Below are positions 36,464 through 45,853 of a DNA stretch of 64,000 nucleotides, piece by piece (positions within the stretch are counted from its first letter, which is position 1; each line of letters begins with the position of its first letter). Origin of the DNA: Devosia sp. (GTDB taxonomy: Bacteria > Pseudomonadota > Alphaproteobacteria > Rhizobiales > Devosiaceae); assembly GCF_017744655.1 (NCBI RefSeq), contig NZ_JAGIAW010000005.1:62001-126000 (forward strand). Reading direction: 5' to 3'. A program made the position numbers and the translations under genes. The notes beneath the pieces were generated by a model. That model saw only the letters and a program-made list of their open reading frames with translations, did not search any database and was not told the origin of the DNA.

Positions 36464-37042
36464 TTAGCCGCGGGTATCGAAGCCAACCCAGATGGTGATG
36501 CTCTCGCCACCCAGATACGGGATGGCAACATTCTCGACCACCTTTACGAACTCGGCCGACTGGGCCGGCGCGGCGATCGCCACCGGGATGGTGTACTTTT
36601 CCGAGAACACAGCCTGGCCATCGCGCTCGACCGCAAAGCGGATCGGAGCATTGACCGAAGACTGGTTGCCAGCGGGCCCGAGCAGCACGCGGCCGGAAGC
36701 GCCCATATTGACGGTGATGAGGCCGTTCGAGACGACGCAATTGCGCGTCACTTCATCGATGACACCCTGATACTGCAGCGCGCGGGCGTCGCCGGTGCGG
36801 CCGCCGCCATAGTAGTACATGGCCTCGCCGCCGACGCGCACCTTGATCGGCGGACATTCGGTGGCAATGGCGGGCAGCGCATTGGTCTGGGCCTGCGCCA
36901 CAGCCTGCGGTGTAGCAGTCGCGTTCTGCAGATTGGCATTGGAACTGGTGCCGCCGCCAAACATGCTGCCCATGGAGCACCCGGCAAGGGCGACGCTGAG
37001 GCCGGCGAGAGCGACAAGTCGGGTGAAGGTCGGCTTGGTCAT
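36464..37042 (-). CDS. Predicted lipoprotein, function unknown
   Basis: A 192-residue protein with a lipoprotein signal (LVALAGLSVALAGCSMG; lipid-modified Cys near residue 23). The mature part starts with a Gly/Asn/Ala-rich linker and then a probable beta-rich domain (CPPIKVRVGGEAMYYYGGGR to SITIWVGFD). I do not recognise a named family. ATG 37042 with GGGAG is preferred to an upstream ATG overlapping the peroxiredoxin gene. It lies 17 bases behind the peroxiredoxin gene on the same strand. Confidence 0.85.
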   Translation of the reverse strand: MTKPTFTRLVALAGLSVALAGCSMGSMFGGGTSSNANLQNATATPQAVAQAQTNALPAIATECPPIKVRVGGEAMYYYGGGRTGDARALQYQGVIDEVTRNCVVSNGLITVNMGASGRVLLGPAGNQSSVNAPIRFAVERDGQAVFSEKYTIPVAIAAPAQSAEFVKVVENVAIPYLGGESITIWVGFDTRG

Positions 37043-37059
37043 GATTTTCTCCCGGCTCA

Positions 37060-37554
37060 TCATGCTTGGGCCGTTTCTAGCGCCATAAGCACGGCAGGGG
37101 CACCGCTGGCGTTGACGCCGGGGGCGTCCTCCACAAAAATATCGCTCACCGAACCATTCCGCACAATCATGGCGGCGCGCGCATAGCGCGTGCCCATGCC
37201 GCTGGCAGAAAAATCCTTGGCAAGGCCGAGAGCCTTGGCGAGATCGGCATTGCCATCGGCGATGAATTCGATCTCACCGAGGGCATTCGACGCTTCGGCC
37301 CATGCCTTCATGACATGGGCATCATTGGCCGCGGCACAGATGATGCGGTCAACACCCCTCGCCTTGAGCTTGCTGGCATTGGCCAGAAAGCCCGGCAGGT
37401 GGTTGACGTGACAGGTGGGCGTAAAGGCGCCCGGGACGGAGAAGAGCACTACAGTGCCCGAGCCAAGGACTGCGTCGCTGGTGGTTTCGGCTACGCCGGA
37501 CGCATTCACCAGCTTGATCCCAACCGAAGGGATCGCATTGCCACGCTCAATCAT
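37060..37554 (-). CDS. Peroxiredoxin, Prx5-type
   Basis: A 164-residue thiol peroxidase that reduces hydrogen peroxide and organic peroxides. The peroxidatic cysteine is Cys48 in FSVPGAFTPTCHVNHLPGF; the conserved Arg lies in TRYARAAMIV. No signal peptide is seen, so it is cytoplasmic. A possible resolving cysteine is in RIICAAANDAHVMKAW. It probably shares a transcript with the lipoprotein gene downstream. Confidence 0.94.
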   Translation of the reverse strand: MIERGNAIPSVGIKLVNASGVAETTSDAVLGSGTVVLFSVPGAFTPTCHVNHLPGFLANASKLKARGVDRIICAAANDAHVMKAWAEASNALGEIEFIADGNADLAKALGLAKDFSASGMGTRYARAAMIVRNGSVSDIFVEDAPGVNASGAPAVLMALETAQA

Positions 37555-37663
37555 AAGAGGATTTGCCCCATGCCCATTGGCGACTTGCCATCGCCATACT
37601 CCAAAACGCTATCCCGCGATAGGCGGCTTGGCCGCACGTTACAAGCCCAAAGGCTCGCCGGGA

Positions 37664-38482
37664 TTAATTGCTCGCCGGACCAGCACTAATGGTTCGCGAA
37701 AGCTCGAACGCTCCCATACCGGTCATGAACGACACCTGAACGTCCTCGCCCTCGAGGTTACTATTCTCGGTTTTCGTCAGAATGGGAAGCAGCACTAGGC
37801 CGTCTTGCGGGCTTTTTTGCGGCACGCCGAAGAGCGGCGTCCCCGTTTCGGTAGCCACGATCAGCGTCGAGATATCGACGGTATCGTCATCGAGCCAGAC
37901 GGCGAGGGTCTGATCAGCGGCACGATACTCGACCTTGCCGATGGGCGCCTCACCCTCGCTCCAGGCAATCGGCGCTTCGGAAAGCGCCTGCTTGATCCGC
38001 AGGGCATTGGGCCGATCGGGCTCCGCATCGGTCAGCGGCAAAGTAAAATTGGCCTGGGCCGGCAGGCAAATGTCGGAACAGATGCCGAGCATGGTCGAAA
38101 CCACAACGTTGCCGGTGGGATCATCGGCGCTGACCGCGATGGGCAGCAACGTATTGCCGAAATAGGCGAAATCGACATAGCCCGAACTGGTATCGAGCTG
38201 AGGATGCGGCCAGACGATCTCGGCCGATTTGACGCCATCGGAGCCGGCAAAATCGAGTTCGGCCGGAAAACCGGTTTCGCCAGGCACACGCCAATAGGTT
38301 TTCGTGTTCTCCGGCATCTCGATTTCGAGGCCGAAGAGGGTCGCCCCATCGGGCTTGACGAGGCCGGAACTGACGAGCCGCAGCTTTACCCCGGGCACGA
38401 CTTCCTGCCATTCCGTTTCCCCGGCCAGCGGAGCGGAAACAAGCAGCAGCGACGCGAGTGTGGCGAGGGCAAGATTACGCAT
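37664..38482 (-). CDS. Exported stand-alone DsbD N-terminal (alpha) domain protein
   Basis: A 272-residue protein with a signal peptide (NLALATLASLLLVSAPLAG) and one DsbD-alpha-like immunoglobulin-type domain. It includes KTYWRVPGETGFPAELDF, the PHPQLDTSSGYVDFAYFG stretch and the cysteine pair GICSDICLPAQ. The membrane and thioredoxin parts of DsbD are absent, so it must act with another reductase or have a separate role in periplasmic thiol exchange. ATG 38482 is chosen; a TTG two codons upstream is also possible. It is divergent from yqgE. Confidence 0.85.
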   Translation of the reverse strand: MRNLALATLASLLLVSAPLAGETEWQEVVPGVKLRLVSSGLVKPDGATLFGLEIEMPENTKTYWRVPGETGFPAELDFAGSDGVKSAEIVWPHPQLDTSSGYVDFAYFGNTLLPIAVSADDPTGNVVVSTMLGICSDICLPAQANFTLPLTDAEPDRPNALRIKQALSEAPIAWSEGEAPIGKVEYRAADQTLAVWLDDDTVDISTLIVATETGTPLFGVPQKSPQDGLVLLPILTKTENSNLEGEDVQVSFMTGMGAFELSRTISAGPASN

Positions 38483-38613
38483 GGGCAAGCCATTAGCGCA
38501 GGAGAGGATGAAGGAATAGCTGACGTCAGTTCAGGCCTTCGTGATGGCTCCTGGTTTACCTCGCGGCCCGCAAGCGCTTGGCAGTGTCGTCCCGAGGGCC
38601 TAAAATCAGAGCC

Positions 38614-39189
38614 ATGAACACACTTGAAGGACAGTTTCTGGTGGCCATGCCGGGCATGGAGGACGAGCGCTTCGCCGAAAGCGTCATCCTGCTCGTAGGT
38701 CATGGCGACGAAGGCGCCATGGGTCTCGTGGTCAATCAGGAACTCGCCAATCTCACCTTTGCCGATATTTTAGACGAACTCGACCTCGGCGATCCCGATG
38801 CCGTCATCCGCCTGCCAGATCGCATTCGCGACCGCACGGTGCTGCGCGGCGGGCCGGTGGAGAAAAGCCGCGGCTTCGTCCTCCACACGGCGGATTATCA
38901 CAGCGGCAATACCTATAAGGTCACCGAGGAAATTGGACTGACGGCGACGCTGGACGTCCTGAAAGCCATGGCCTTCGGCCCAGCGCCCAAGGCCTCGCTC
39001 TTCGCGCTCGGCTGTTGCGGCTGGAGCCCCGGTCAGCTTGAGCGCGAGATCGCCGAAAACGGCTGGCTCACCGTGCCGTTCAACAGCTCCTTGCTCTTCG
39101 ATGTACCGGTCGAGCAGCGCTACGAAAAAGCGCTCGAAATCCTCCATATCACGCGAGCGACGCTGAGTTCCGACGCCGGCCACGCTTAG
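38614..39189 (+). CDS. YqgE/AlgH family protein
   Basis: A 191-residue cytoplasmic protein with the family pattern: GQFLVAMPGMEDERFAESVI, GAMGLVVNQ, LRGGPVEKSRGFVLH and LFALGCCGWSPGQLEREIAENGWL. The molecular role of YqgE/AlgH is not settled. ATG 38614 fits the conserved N-terminus, though its ribosome site is weak. The gene stands alone, followed by a family B repeat. Confidence 0.93.
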   Translation: MNTLEGQFLVAMPGMEDERFAESVILLVGHGDEGAMGLVVNQELANLTFADILDELDLGDPDAVIRLPDRIRDRTVLRGGPVEKSRGFVLHTADYHSGNTYKVTEEIGLTATLDVLKAMAFGPAPKASLFALGCCGWSPGQLEREIAENGWLTVPFNSSLLFDVPVEQRYEKALEILHITRATLSSDAGHA

Positions 39190-39199
39190 TTGTTTCCCA

Positions 39200-39366
39200 G
39201 CACCGCCGCCCCCTTCTCACCTTGAGGGAAAAGGTGCCCGTAGGGCGGATGAGGGGTATTTTTCGGTGTCGCCACCCGCTCCCATGCGGAGGATAGCACC
39301 CCTCACCTGATTTTCTGCTGAACGCAGAAAATCTGTCCCTCTCCCGCAAGGGGCGAGGAGGTCCGG
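39200..39366. repeat. Composite intergenic repeat, family B
   Basis: Blocks CACCTTGAGGGAAAAGGTGC, CCCCTCACCTGATTTTCTGC, the inverted pair around TGAACGCAGAAAATCTG, and CCCTCTCCCGCAAGGGGCGA. It is the mirror-order relative of 31524-31720. It separates the convergent yqgE and the GGDEF-EAL gene. Confidence 0.8.
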
Positions 39367-39375
39367 TGTGCGAGA

Positions 39376-42252
39376 CTACCGTCCCAATTGCGCCAGCAGC
39401 TTCTTCGCCATTTCCGGTCCGGTCATGGCCGTACCGAAGGCGAAGCCCTGTGCATAGCGGCAGTTGAGCTGGCGCAGGCGTTCGATCTCGTCGAGCGTTT
39501 CCACACCCTCAGCCACCACCATCAGATCGAGATCTTCGGCCAGCCCAATAATGGCGCGGATGATCGGCGTCTGCGTATGCGGAATGCCGGTTTCCGTGCC
39601 CATGCGAACAAAGGCCGCCGGAATCTTGATCGTGTCAAAGGGGAAACGGTGCAGGTAGCTCAGCGATGAGCTGCCGGTACCAAAATCATCGAGGGCCAGG
39701 CCAAGGCCGAGGCTACGCAGCGCTTCGAGCATATAGGCGGAATGCTCGGGATTGCTCATCACCTGACCCTCGGTGATTTCGAGCTTCAGGTGCCCCGCCA
39801 GCGTCTTGTCCTGCGAAACAAGATTGCGCATGTCGTTGAGCAGCGTTTCGGTCGCCAATTGGGTGGGCGAGAGATTGACCGAGATAAAGAAGTCTTCGGG
39901 CAGGCCAATCGTCGTCATCCAGTCCTTGGCCTGCGCCGCCGCCTGTTCGAAGGCGAGTCGGCCAAGCTTTTCGATCTGGCCGGATCGTTCGGCCAGCGGC
40001 ACGAACTCGTCGGGGTTGACCACGCCGCGTGTCGGGTGGTTCCAGCGCATCAGCGCTTCAGCGCCGATGATCTGGCCCGAGGTGATGTTCATCACCGGCT
40101 GATACTGCACATGCAACTCGCCCTGACGCATACCGCGCTCGAGGTCTTCCTCGCTGGCGCGGTTGTAATTGGCGATGGAACGGGCCGAGGCGCGATAGGC
40201 CTCAATCCGGTCGCCGCCAAGACGCTTGGCGTAATACATGGCCAGTTCCGCGTCGCGGAGGACGTCGCCGGCTTCCGCCGGATTGCCATCATAGATGGTG
40301 ACGCCGATCGAAGCGGAAATGGTGAGGTCGCGGTCGCCGAAATTGAACGGCGCCTTCAGCGCCTTGCGGATCTGCTCGGCATTCTCGGCGATCTTGCCGG
40401 CGGTCTGTTCGGAGGCAAGGATCACCGCGAACTGATCACCGGAAATGCGCGCCACGGTATCGAGCGGACGCATGACGCGGGCGATGCGGCGCGAAATGGC
40501 CAGCAGCACCGAATCTGCAGCGGAATGGCCAATGCGCTCTTCAAGCTCCATGAACCGGTCGATATCGATGAGGAACACGGCCGGTTTCACGCCGCCGGGC
40601 TGTCGGGCGCGCACCAGGGCGCGGCTCAACCGGTCGAGCAGGAGCTGCCGGTTGGGCAGGCCGGTGAGACTGTCATGCACGGCATCGTGCAGCAGGCGTT
40701 CGCGGGCGGCGCGATCCTCGGTGACGTCCTGCAGCGTTCCGACGATGCGGTTGACCTGGCCATCGCCACCCAGCACCGGTTTTACCCGCATGCGGAAGGT
40801 GCGGTAGTTGCCGTCATGGCCGGCAATACGCATATCGGCCGAAACCTTGCCGCGACGCAGTTCCACCAGCGTATCGAAGGCGGTACGGAAGCGGTCGCGG
40901 TCGTCGGGATGAACCCGATCAAGCCAACGCTTGATCGCGCCGCGCAGGGCACCACGCTTCTCGCCGAGACGTGTGGAAAGCTCGTCGCCAACGCTGACGC
41001 GGTCGCGATCGATATTCCAGTCAAAGACGAAATCGCCTGAGCCGGTCAGCGCCAGCGCGCGGCGCTCGACTTCGCTCAGCGTGCCGATGGTCACCTGCCC
41101 TTCCGAGAAGGCGTGCTGCACCGCAGTAAAGCCGAGCAACATGACGACCAGCACAAGGCCACCACCAACGGCAGGCTGGGCCACGTCATTGGATACCTGC
41201 CCCGAAATCACCAGCCAGGAATAGAACAGCCAGGCGATGAAGATGATCCAGGTGGGCACCAGCAGCACGGCGCGATCATAGCCGCGCAGGGCCAGAAGCA
41301 GGATCAGGAAGAAGCCTGAAAGCCCCAGCAGCGCCAGCACAAGGCGCGAAATGGTCGCGGCGATTTCGGGCTGGAAGAAGGCAAAGCCGAAAAGCGCTAG
41401 GAACAGCGCTGAAAGACCCAGCGCCAGATGAATGAAACGCAGATGCCAGCGATGGAGGTTCAAATAGATGAACAGGAACCCCGCCAGCGTCGTCGCTATG
41501 CCCGCCTCCGCCGCGGCGCGCAGCGGCTGCAATCCGCCAGCAGAGAGGCCGAACAGACGGCCCAAAATACCAAAATCGATGAGGAGATAGGCGAGCACCG
41601 CCCAGGCGAAGGCGGCCGTGGCGGGGAAAACCCCGCGCCCCTTCACCACGAACATGATGGTGAGAAACACAGCGGCAAGCGAAGCGACGCCCAGCACCAC
41701 GCCGCGGAACAGAGTGAAGGAGTTGACGTAGTCGCGATAGGCGTTGGGCTGCCAGAGATAAAGCTCGGGCAGCGAACCGGACGAGAGTTCGGCAATAAGC
41801 GTCACCGTCGAGCCCGGGTCCAGCGTCACCTCAAAAACGTCGGCTTCCGGATCAGTCAGCTTGACCGGGCGGATACCGGCGCTCGGCGTCACCGCCGTAA
41901 TGCGCGCATCCCCAAGATCGGGCTGGAACACGCCAGAGCTCGGCAGGCGGTAAAAGGGCGCAACGAGCAGGCGTTCGATCTGCTGATCGGAATCGTTGCG
42001 CAGGGCAAAGAGCGCGAAAGAGGGGTTGGTCCCCTGCTCGCTCGCCAGCACTTCGATGCGGCGGATGATGCCGTCAGCGTCGGGCGCCGTCGACAGTTGC
42101 ACGCGGCCATCGGTGCCGGGCACGATCTCGATGACATCGGACAGATTGACCGCATTCACGTCCTCGGGGACGGAAATGACTTCGAACGCCTGGGCGGGCT
42201 GCAAAAAAGCGAGCGCAAGCAAGATTGCGAGAGCAAAAAAGGGACGCATCAA
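39376..42252 (-). CDS. Membrane PAS-GGDEF-EAL protein with degenerate GGDEF, likely c-di-GMP phosphodiesterase
   Basis: A 958-residue inner-membrane signalling protein. Order: signal peptide (1-23), periplasmic 7TMR-DISM-like domain (about 25-180), seven membrane helices (about 185-385), PAS/PAC (about 395-525), GGDEF (about 530-690) and EAL (about 700-955). The GGDEF motif reads SGDQF near residue 602, so cyclase activity is doubtful. The EAL side is intact: GAEALMRWNHP (about 726), KLEITEGQVM and LDDFGTGSSSLSYL. I infer hydrolysis of c-di-GMP, possibly tuned by GTP binding to the dead GGDEF and by an external ligand. Confidence 0.9.
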   Translation of the reverse strand: MMRPFFALAILLALAFLQPAQAFEVISVPEDVNAVNLSDVIEIVPGTDGRVQLSTAPDADGIIRRIEVLASEQGTNPSFALFALRNDSDQQIERLLVAPFYRLPSSGVFQPDLGDARITAVTPSAGIRPVKLTDPEADVFEVTLDPGSTVTLIAELSSGSLPELYLWQPNAYRDYVNSFTLFRGVVLGVASLAAVFLTIMFVVKGRGVFPATAAFAWAVLAYLLIDFGILGRLFGLSAGGLQPLRAAAEAGIATTLAGFLFIYLNLHRWHLRFIHLALGLSALFLALFGFAFFQPEIAATISRLVLALLGLSGFFLILLLALRGYDRAVLLVPTWIIFIAWLFYSWLVISGQVSNDVAQPAVGGGLVLVVMLLGFTAVQHAFSEGQVTIGTLSEVERRALALTGSGDFVFDWNIDRDRVSVGDELSTRLGEKRGALRGAIKRWLDRVHPDDRDRFRTAFDTLVELRRGKVSADMRIAGHDGNYRTFRMRVKPVLGGDGQVNRIVGTLQDVTEDRAARERLLHDAVHDSLTGLPNRQLLLDRLSRALVRARQPGGVKPAVFLIDIDRFMELEERIGHSAADSVLLAISRRIARVMRPLDTVARISGDQFAVILASEQTAGKIAENAEQIRKALKAPFNFGDRDLTISASIGVTIYDGNPAEAGDVLRDAELAMYYAKRLGGDRIEAYRASARSIANYNRASEEDLERGMRQGELHVQYQPVMNITSGQIIGAEALMRWNHPTRGVVNPDEFVPLAERSGQIEKLGRLAFEQAAAQAKDWMTTIGLPEDFFISVNLSPTQLATETLLNDMRNLVSQDKTLAGHLKLEITEGQVMSNPEHSAYMLEALRSLGLGLALDDFGTGSSSLSYLHRFPFDTIKIPAAFVRMGTETGIPHTQTPIIRAIIGLAEDLDLMVVAEGVETLDEIERLRQLNCRYAQGFAFGTAMTGPEMAKKLLAQLGR

Positions 42253-42434
42253 GAGCAGCTAATTCCCACACAAGGCTTCATTGTGGCGGCAGTCAGCCTG
42301 TTCAAAAGCCAGGCGGACAAGCCAAAAGTCGTTGGCAACCTCCGAAGGGGCGCCCTCTTGGTAAGGGAGATTGACGCTTGCGGCAAGTCGGCCGACGCAG
42401 GCCGGTGTGGAATCGTACCGCATGCAAAACCCTT

Positions 42435-43049
42435 TCAGGCCACCCGATTGTGCCGGCCAAGGCGCAAACTGTCCCAGCGCTCGCGCGTCAGGCCCATGAG
42501 GACATGGTCTTCCCAGCGCCCATCGATCTGCAGATAGCGCTCGGCAAAACCCTCTTCGACAAAGCCATTCTTTTCGAGCACACGGCGCGAAGCCATGTTG
42601 TGCGGCAGAAAGGCGGCGTGGGCGCGATGCAGGTCCAGCGTTTCGAAAATGAAGCGAAGGGCCATTTCCACAGCCTCCGTCATCAGCCCCTGCCCGGCAT
42701 AGGGCTGACCCATCCAATAGCCGAGATTGACAAATTGCGCGGCCCGGCGGCGGATATTGGAGAGCGTAATGCCGCCTACCAGCGTTTCCGTCCCATCATT
42801 GAGGAACACGAAAAAGGTATAATCCGTACCCTGCTCGGCCTCCTGCCGCGCGCGGCGGACGCGCATGGAGAAGACACGACGCCCCAGATCCGCCTCGGTC
42901 CAGCGCGGTTCGAAGGGTTTCAGAAATTCATGGCTCTGGCGGCGCAGTTGATACCAGGCGGGGTAATCGCGCATCTGTGGCAGGCGCAGGGAAATCCTGC
43001 GCCCCCGCAGATGGATCAACTGTTCTGGCGACGACCAGGGCCAGAGCAT
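42435..43049 (-). CDS. GNAT acetyltransferase, RimJ/RimL type
   Basis: A 204-residue N-acetyltransferase. Marks of the RimJ group are RRISLRLPQMRDYPAWYQLR at the start, LVGGITLSNIRR, NLGYWMGQPYAGQGLMTEAVEMALRF (acetyl-CoA-binding motif A) and HNMASRRVLEKNGFVEEG. RimJ acetylates ribosomal protein S5 in E. coli; the target here is inferred. It lies three bases behind the M16 peptidase, at the end of the thrC-M16-GNAT run. The 182 bases between it and the GGDEF-EAL gene hold no gene I can support. Confidence 0.9.
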   Translation of the reverse strand: MLWPWSSPEQLIHLRGRRISLRLPQMRDYPAWYQLRRQSHEFLKPFEPRWTEADLGRRVFSMRVRRARQEAEQGTDYTFFVFLNDGTETLVGGITLSNIRRRAAQFVNLGYWMGQPYAGQGLMTEAVEMALRFIFETLDLHRAHAAFLPHNMASRRVLEKNGFVEEGFAERYLQIDGRWEDHVLMGLTRERWDSLRLGRHNRVA

Positions 43050-43052
43050 GGT

Positions 43053-44315
43053 TTAGCGCTGCAGCGTCTCGCCGATGCTTTCGACATCGGCCAGCCGGCT
43101 GATCGGGCCGATACCGGCCAAGGTCGGCTTGGAATTGGCAAAAATCTGCTCGGCCACATCGCGCACGCGCTGTGCGGTGATGCGGTTGATACGCTCCACC
43201 GTCTCGGCCATGGGAATGGGGCGTCCCCAAAGAATCTGCTGGCGGGCCAACTGGCCGGCACGGGCCGAGGGGCTTTCTAGCGACATGAGGAGGCCCGCGC
43301 GGATCTGGTTGCGTACGCGGGTCACTTCTTCGTCAGTGATGGTATCGGCGGCGCGCAAAAGCTCGTCGAGCACCACCGGTACGAGTTCGGAAACCTCGTC
43401 CTCGCCCGTCGCCGCGGCAACGCCGAAAACGCCGCTATCGGCAAAGGCCCAGTGGAAGGCATAGACAGAGTAGCAGAGGCCGCGCTTTTCGCGCACTTCC
43501 TGGAAGAGCCGCGAGCTCATGCCGCCGCCGAGAACCGAAGCCAGCACCTGCGCGGCATAAAAGCCGTCGGAATTATAAGCGCGCCCCTCGAAGCCGAGGA
43601 CGATATGGGCTTGTTCGTGGTCGGAAACGAGACGTTCCTGTCCACCCTGATACTCGGCCCGTTGCGGGGCCGGCGCACCGCTCGGCGCAAGATCGGCAAA
43701 ACGCTCCTTGGCGACCTGCACCAGGCCATCGTGGTCGACATTGCCGGCCGCGGCCATGACCATGTGGTCGCCCACATAGTTGCGGCGCATATATTTGCCC
43801 ACCATTTCCGGGGAGAAAGCGCGAACCGAATCGACGGTGCCAAGAATGGTGCGGCCGATCGGCTGGGTCGGATAAGCAGCCTGTTGGAAGAGATCGAAGA
43901 CGTGGTCGTCGGGATTGTCCCGTGCCGCGCCGATCTCCTGCACGATGACCTGCTTTTCGCGCGTCATCTCGCCTTCGTCGAATGTCGAGTTCTGCAGGAT
44001 GTCCGAGAGAATGTCGGCCGCCAGAACCACATCGTCCTTGAGCACGCGGGCAAAGTAGCCGGTGTGTTCGATGGAGGTCGCGGCATTGAGATCGCCGCCG
44101 ACATTTTCGATGGCTTCAGCAATTTCAAGCGCGGTGCGCGTCTTGGTGCCCTTGAAAGCCATGTGCTCGAGAAGGTGGGAAATGCCATGCTCGGCCTTGC
44201 GCTCGGACCGCGCACCGGCCTTTACCCAGACGCCGATGGAGGCACTCTCCAGATGCGGCATGTCATCGGTCAGCACCACCATGCCGTTCTCGAGGGTCGT
44301 CGTTTGTACCGTCAC
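43053..44315 (-). CDS. M16 family zinc peptidase (mitochondrial processing peptidase-like)
   Basis: A 420-residue metallopeptidase of the pitrilysin group. The inverted zinc site HLLEH is at residues 47-51, and the distal Glu ligand lies in EKQVIVQEIGAARDNPDD. Translation starts at GTG 44315, six bases after AGGAGG; longer upstream frames have no such signal. Alphaproteobacterial members are the closest bacterial relatives of the mitochondrial beta-MPP. It sits between thrC and the GNAT gene, an order common in this class. Confidence 0.94.
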   Translation of the reverse strand: MTVQTTTLENGMVVLTDDMPHLESASIGVWVKAGARSERKAEHGISHLLEHMAFKGTKTRTALEIAEAIENVGGDLNAATSIEHTGYFARVLKDDVVLAADILSDILQNSTFDEGEMTREKQVIVQEIGAARDNPDDHVFDLFQQAAYPTQPIGRTILGTVDSVRAFSPEMVGKYMRRNYVGDHMVMAAAGNVDHDGLVQVAKERFADLAPSGAPAPQRAEYQGGQERLVSDHEQAHIVLGFEGRAYNSDGFYAAQVLASVLGGGMSSRLFQEVREKRGLCYSVYAFHWAFADSGVFGVAAATGEDEVSELVPVVLDELLRAADTITDEEVTRVRNQIRAGLLMSLESPSARAGQLARQQILWGRPIPMAETVERINRITAQRVRDVAEQIFANSKPTLAGIGPISRLADVESIGETLQR

Positions 44316-44379
44316 ACTCGTCCTCCTGAACCGGCGGCGGGATTTGTTCTTCCCTTCCGCCCAGGCCCGTTTGTCGTCT

Positions 44380-45774
44380 TCAGGCCGCGCGGGTGCGCGT
44401 CCCGATGAAGGTTTCCAGGACGCGCTGGTCATTGGCCAACACGTCGACCCGTTCGGGCCGTTGATAGAGATCGCCGAGCCAGCTCGGCAGGGCCGGCTCG
44501 ATGCCGGACGCCGCTTTCACGGCAGAAGGGAATTTTGCGGGATGCGCCGTCGCCAATGTAATCATCGGCTCCGGCCCACGCGAGAGATTGCGCGCGACGC
44601 AAACGCCGACCGCCGTATGCGGATCGAGCAGATAAGCCGACTTGGCCCAGGTCTCGGCAATGGTTGAACTGGTCGCCGCTTCGCCCGAGGTGCCGGCAGC
44701 AAATTCGGCGCGGACGGCAGCGATGGAATTTTCCGGCAGGTCGAAGCCGCGCGACTGTTTCAGCGCCGCCATCATGCGGGAAACGGCAGCGGCATCGCGG
44801 CCAGCGCTTTCGAACAGCAGGCGTTCGAAATTGGAGGAAATCTGGATATCCATCGACGGACTGATGGTCGGGGCCACGCCAGTCATCTCATAACGGCCCG
44901 TATCGATCGTGCGACGCAGGATGTCGTTGGCATTGGTGGCGATCACCAGCTTCTCGATCGGCAGGCCCATGCGCTTGGCGCAATAGCCAGCGAAGATGTC
45001 ACCAAAGTTGCCGGTCGGAACGGTGAAGCTCACCTTGCGGTGCGGTGCGCCGAGCGACACGCCAGCCACGAAATAATAGACGATCTGGGCAACGATGCGG
45101 CCCCAGTTGATCGAGTTGACGCCAGAGAGGCGCACGGAATCGCGGAAGGCGTGATTGTTGAACATGGCCTTCACCGCGTCCTGGCAATCATCGAACGTGC
45201 CTTCGAGCGCGATGTTATGGACATTGGCATCGAGGACTGTCGTCATCTGCCGACGCTGCACTTCAGAAGTCCGCCCGAGCGGATGCAGAATGAAAATATC
45301 CGTCGTGTCGCGGCCGCGGAAAGCCTCGATAGCGGCCGAACCCGTATCGCCCGAAGTCGCACCGACAATCGTCGCGCGCAGACCACGTTCAGTGAGCACA
45401 TGGTCCATGATGCGGCTCAGGAACTGCATCGCCACGTCCTTGAAGGCGAGCGTCGGGCCATGGAAGAGTTCGAGCACAAAATGATTGGTTTCGATCTCGA
45501 CCAGCGGGGTCACCGAAGGGTGCCGGAAACTCGCATAGGCGGCATCGATAATGGCGCGGAGCTTGGCTGCCGGGATCTCGTCGCCGGTAAAGCGCGAAAT
45601 GATCGCATAGGCCACATCGGCGTAGGATTTTCCGGCAAAGGCGGCGATTTCGTCGGAGCTGAGCTCAGGCCAGACTTGCGGAACATAGAGGCCGCCATCG
45701 GAGGCCAGGCCCGCAAGGACCGCATCGGAGAAGCCAAGCGCTGGCGCCTGGCCGCGCGTCGAAACAAACTGCAT
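44380..45774 (-). CDS. thrC: Threonine synthase
   Basis: PLP enzyme converting O-phosphohomoserine to threonine, 464 residues. The N-terminus MQFVSTRGQAPALGFSDAVL is typical; the PLP lysine is Lys112 in HGPTLAFKDVAMQF, and VGATSGDTGSAAIEAFRG forms the phosphate loop. It leads the thrC-M16-GNAT group, separated from the oxidase gene surf1 by 79 bases. This gap has no clear terminator, so read-through from the oxidase cluster is possible. Confidence 0.96.
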   Translation of the reverse strand: MQFVSTRGQAPALGFSDAVLAGLASDGGLYVPQVWPELSSDEIAAFAGKSYADVAYAIISRFTGDEIPAAKLRAIIDAAYASFRHPSVTPLVEIETNHFVLELFHGPTLAFKDVAMQFLSRIMDHVLTERGLRATIVGATSGDTGSAAIEAFRGRDTTDIFILHPLGRTSEVQRRQMTTVLDANVHNIALEGTFDDCQDAVKAMFNNHAFRDSVRLSGVNSINWGRIVAQIVYYFVAGVSLGAPHRKVSFTVPTGNFGDIFAGYCAKRMGLPIEKLVIATNANDILRRTIDTGRYEMTGVAPTISPSMDIQISSNFERLLFESAGRDAAAVSRMMAALKQSRGFDLPENSIAAVRAEFAAGTSGEAATSSTIAETWAKSAYLLDPHTAVGVCVARNLSRGPEPMITLATAHPAKFPSAVKAASGIEPALPSWLGDLYQRPERVDVLANDQRVLETFIGTRTRAA

Positions 45775-45853
45775 CGGAGGGGAAGGCCCTTCTAGAATTG
45801 TTGCAACCTAGTGAATGCGGCGGCTGACCGCAAGGTTTTGCCTCGGTGCGGCG

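Noticed and set aside
40931..42537. Plus-strand frames opposite the GGDEF-EAL gene
   Set aside because: All are antisense to a complete multi-domain protein and lack ribosome sites or recognisable motifs.
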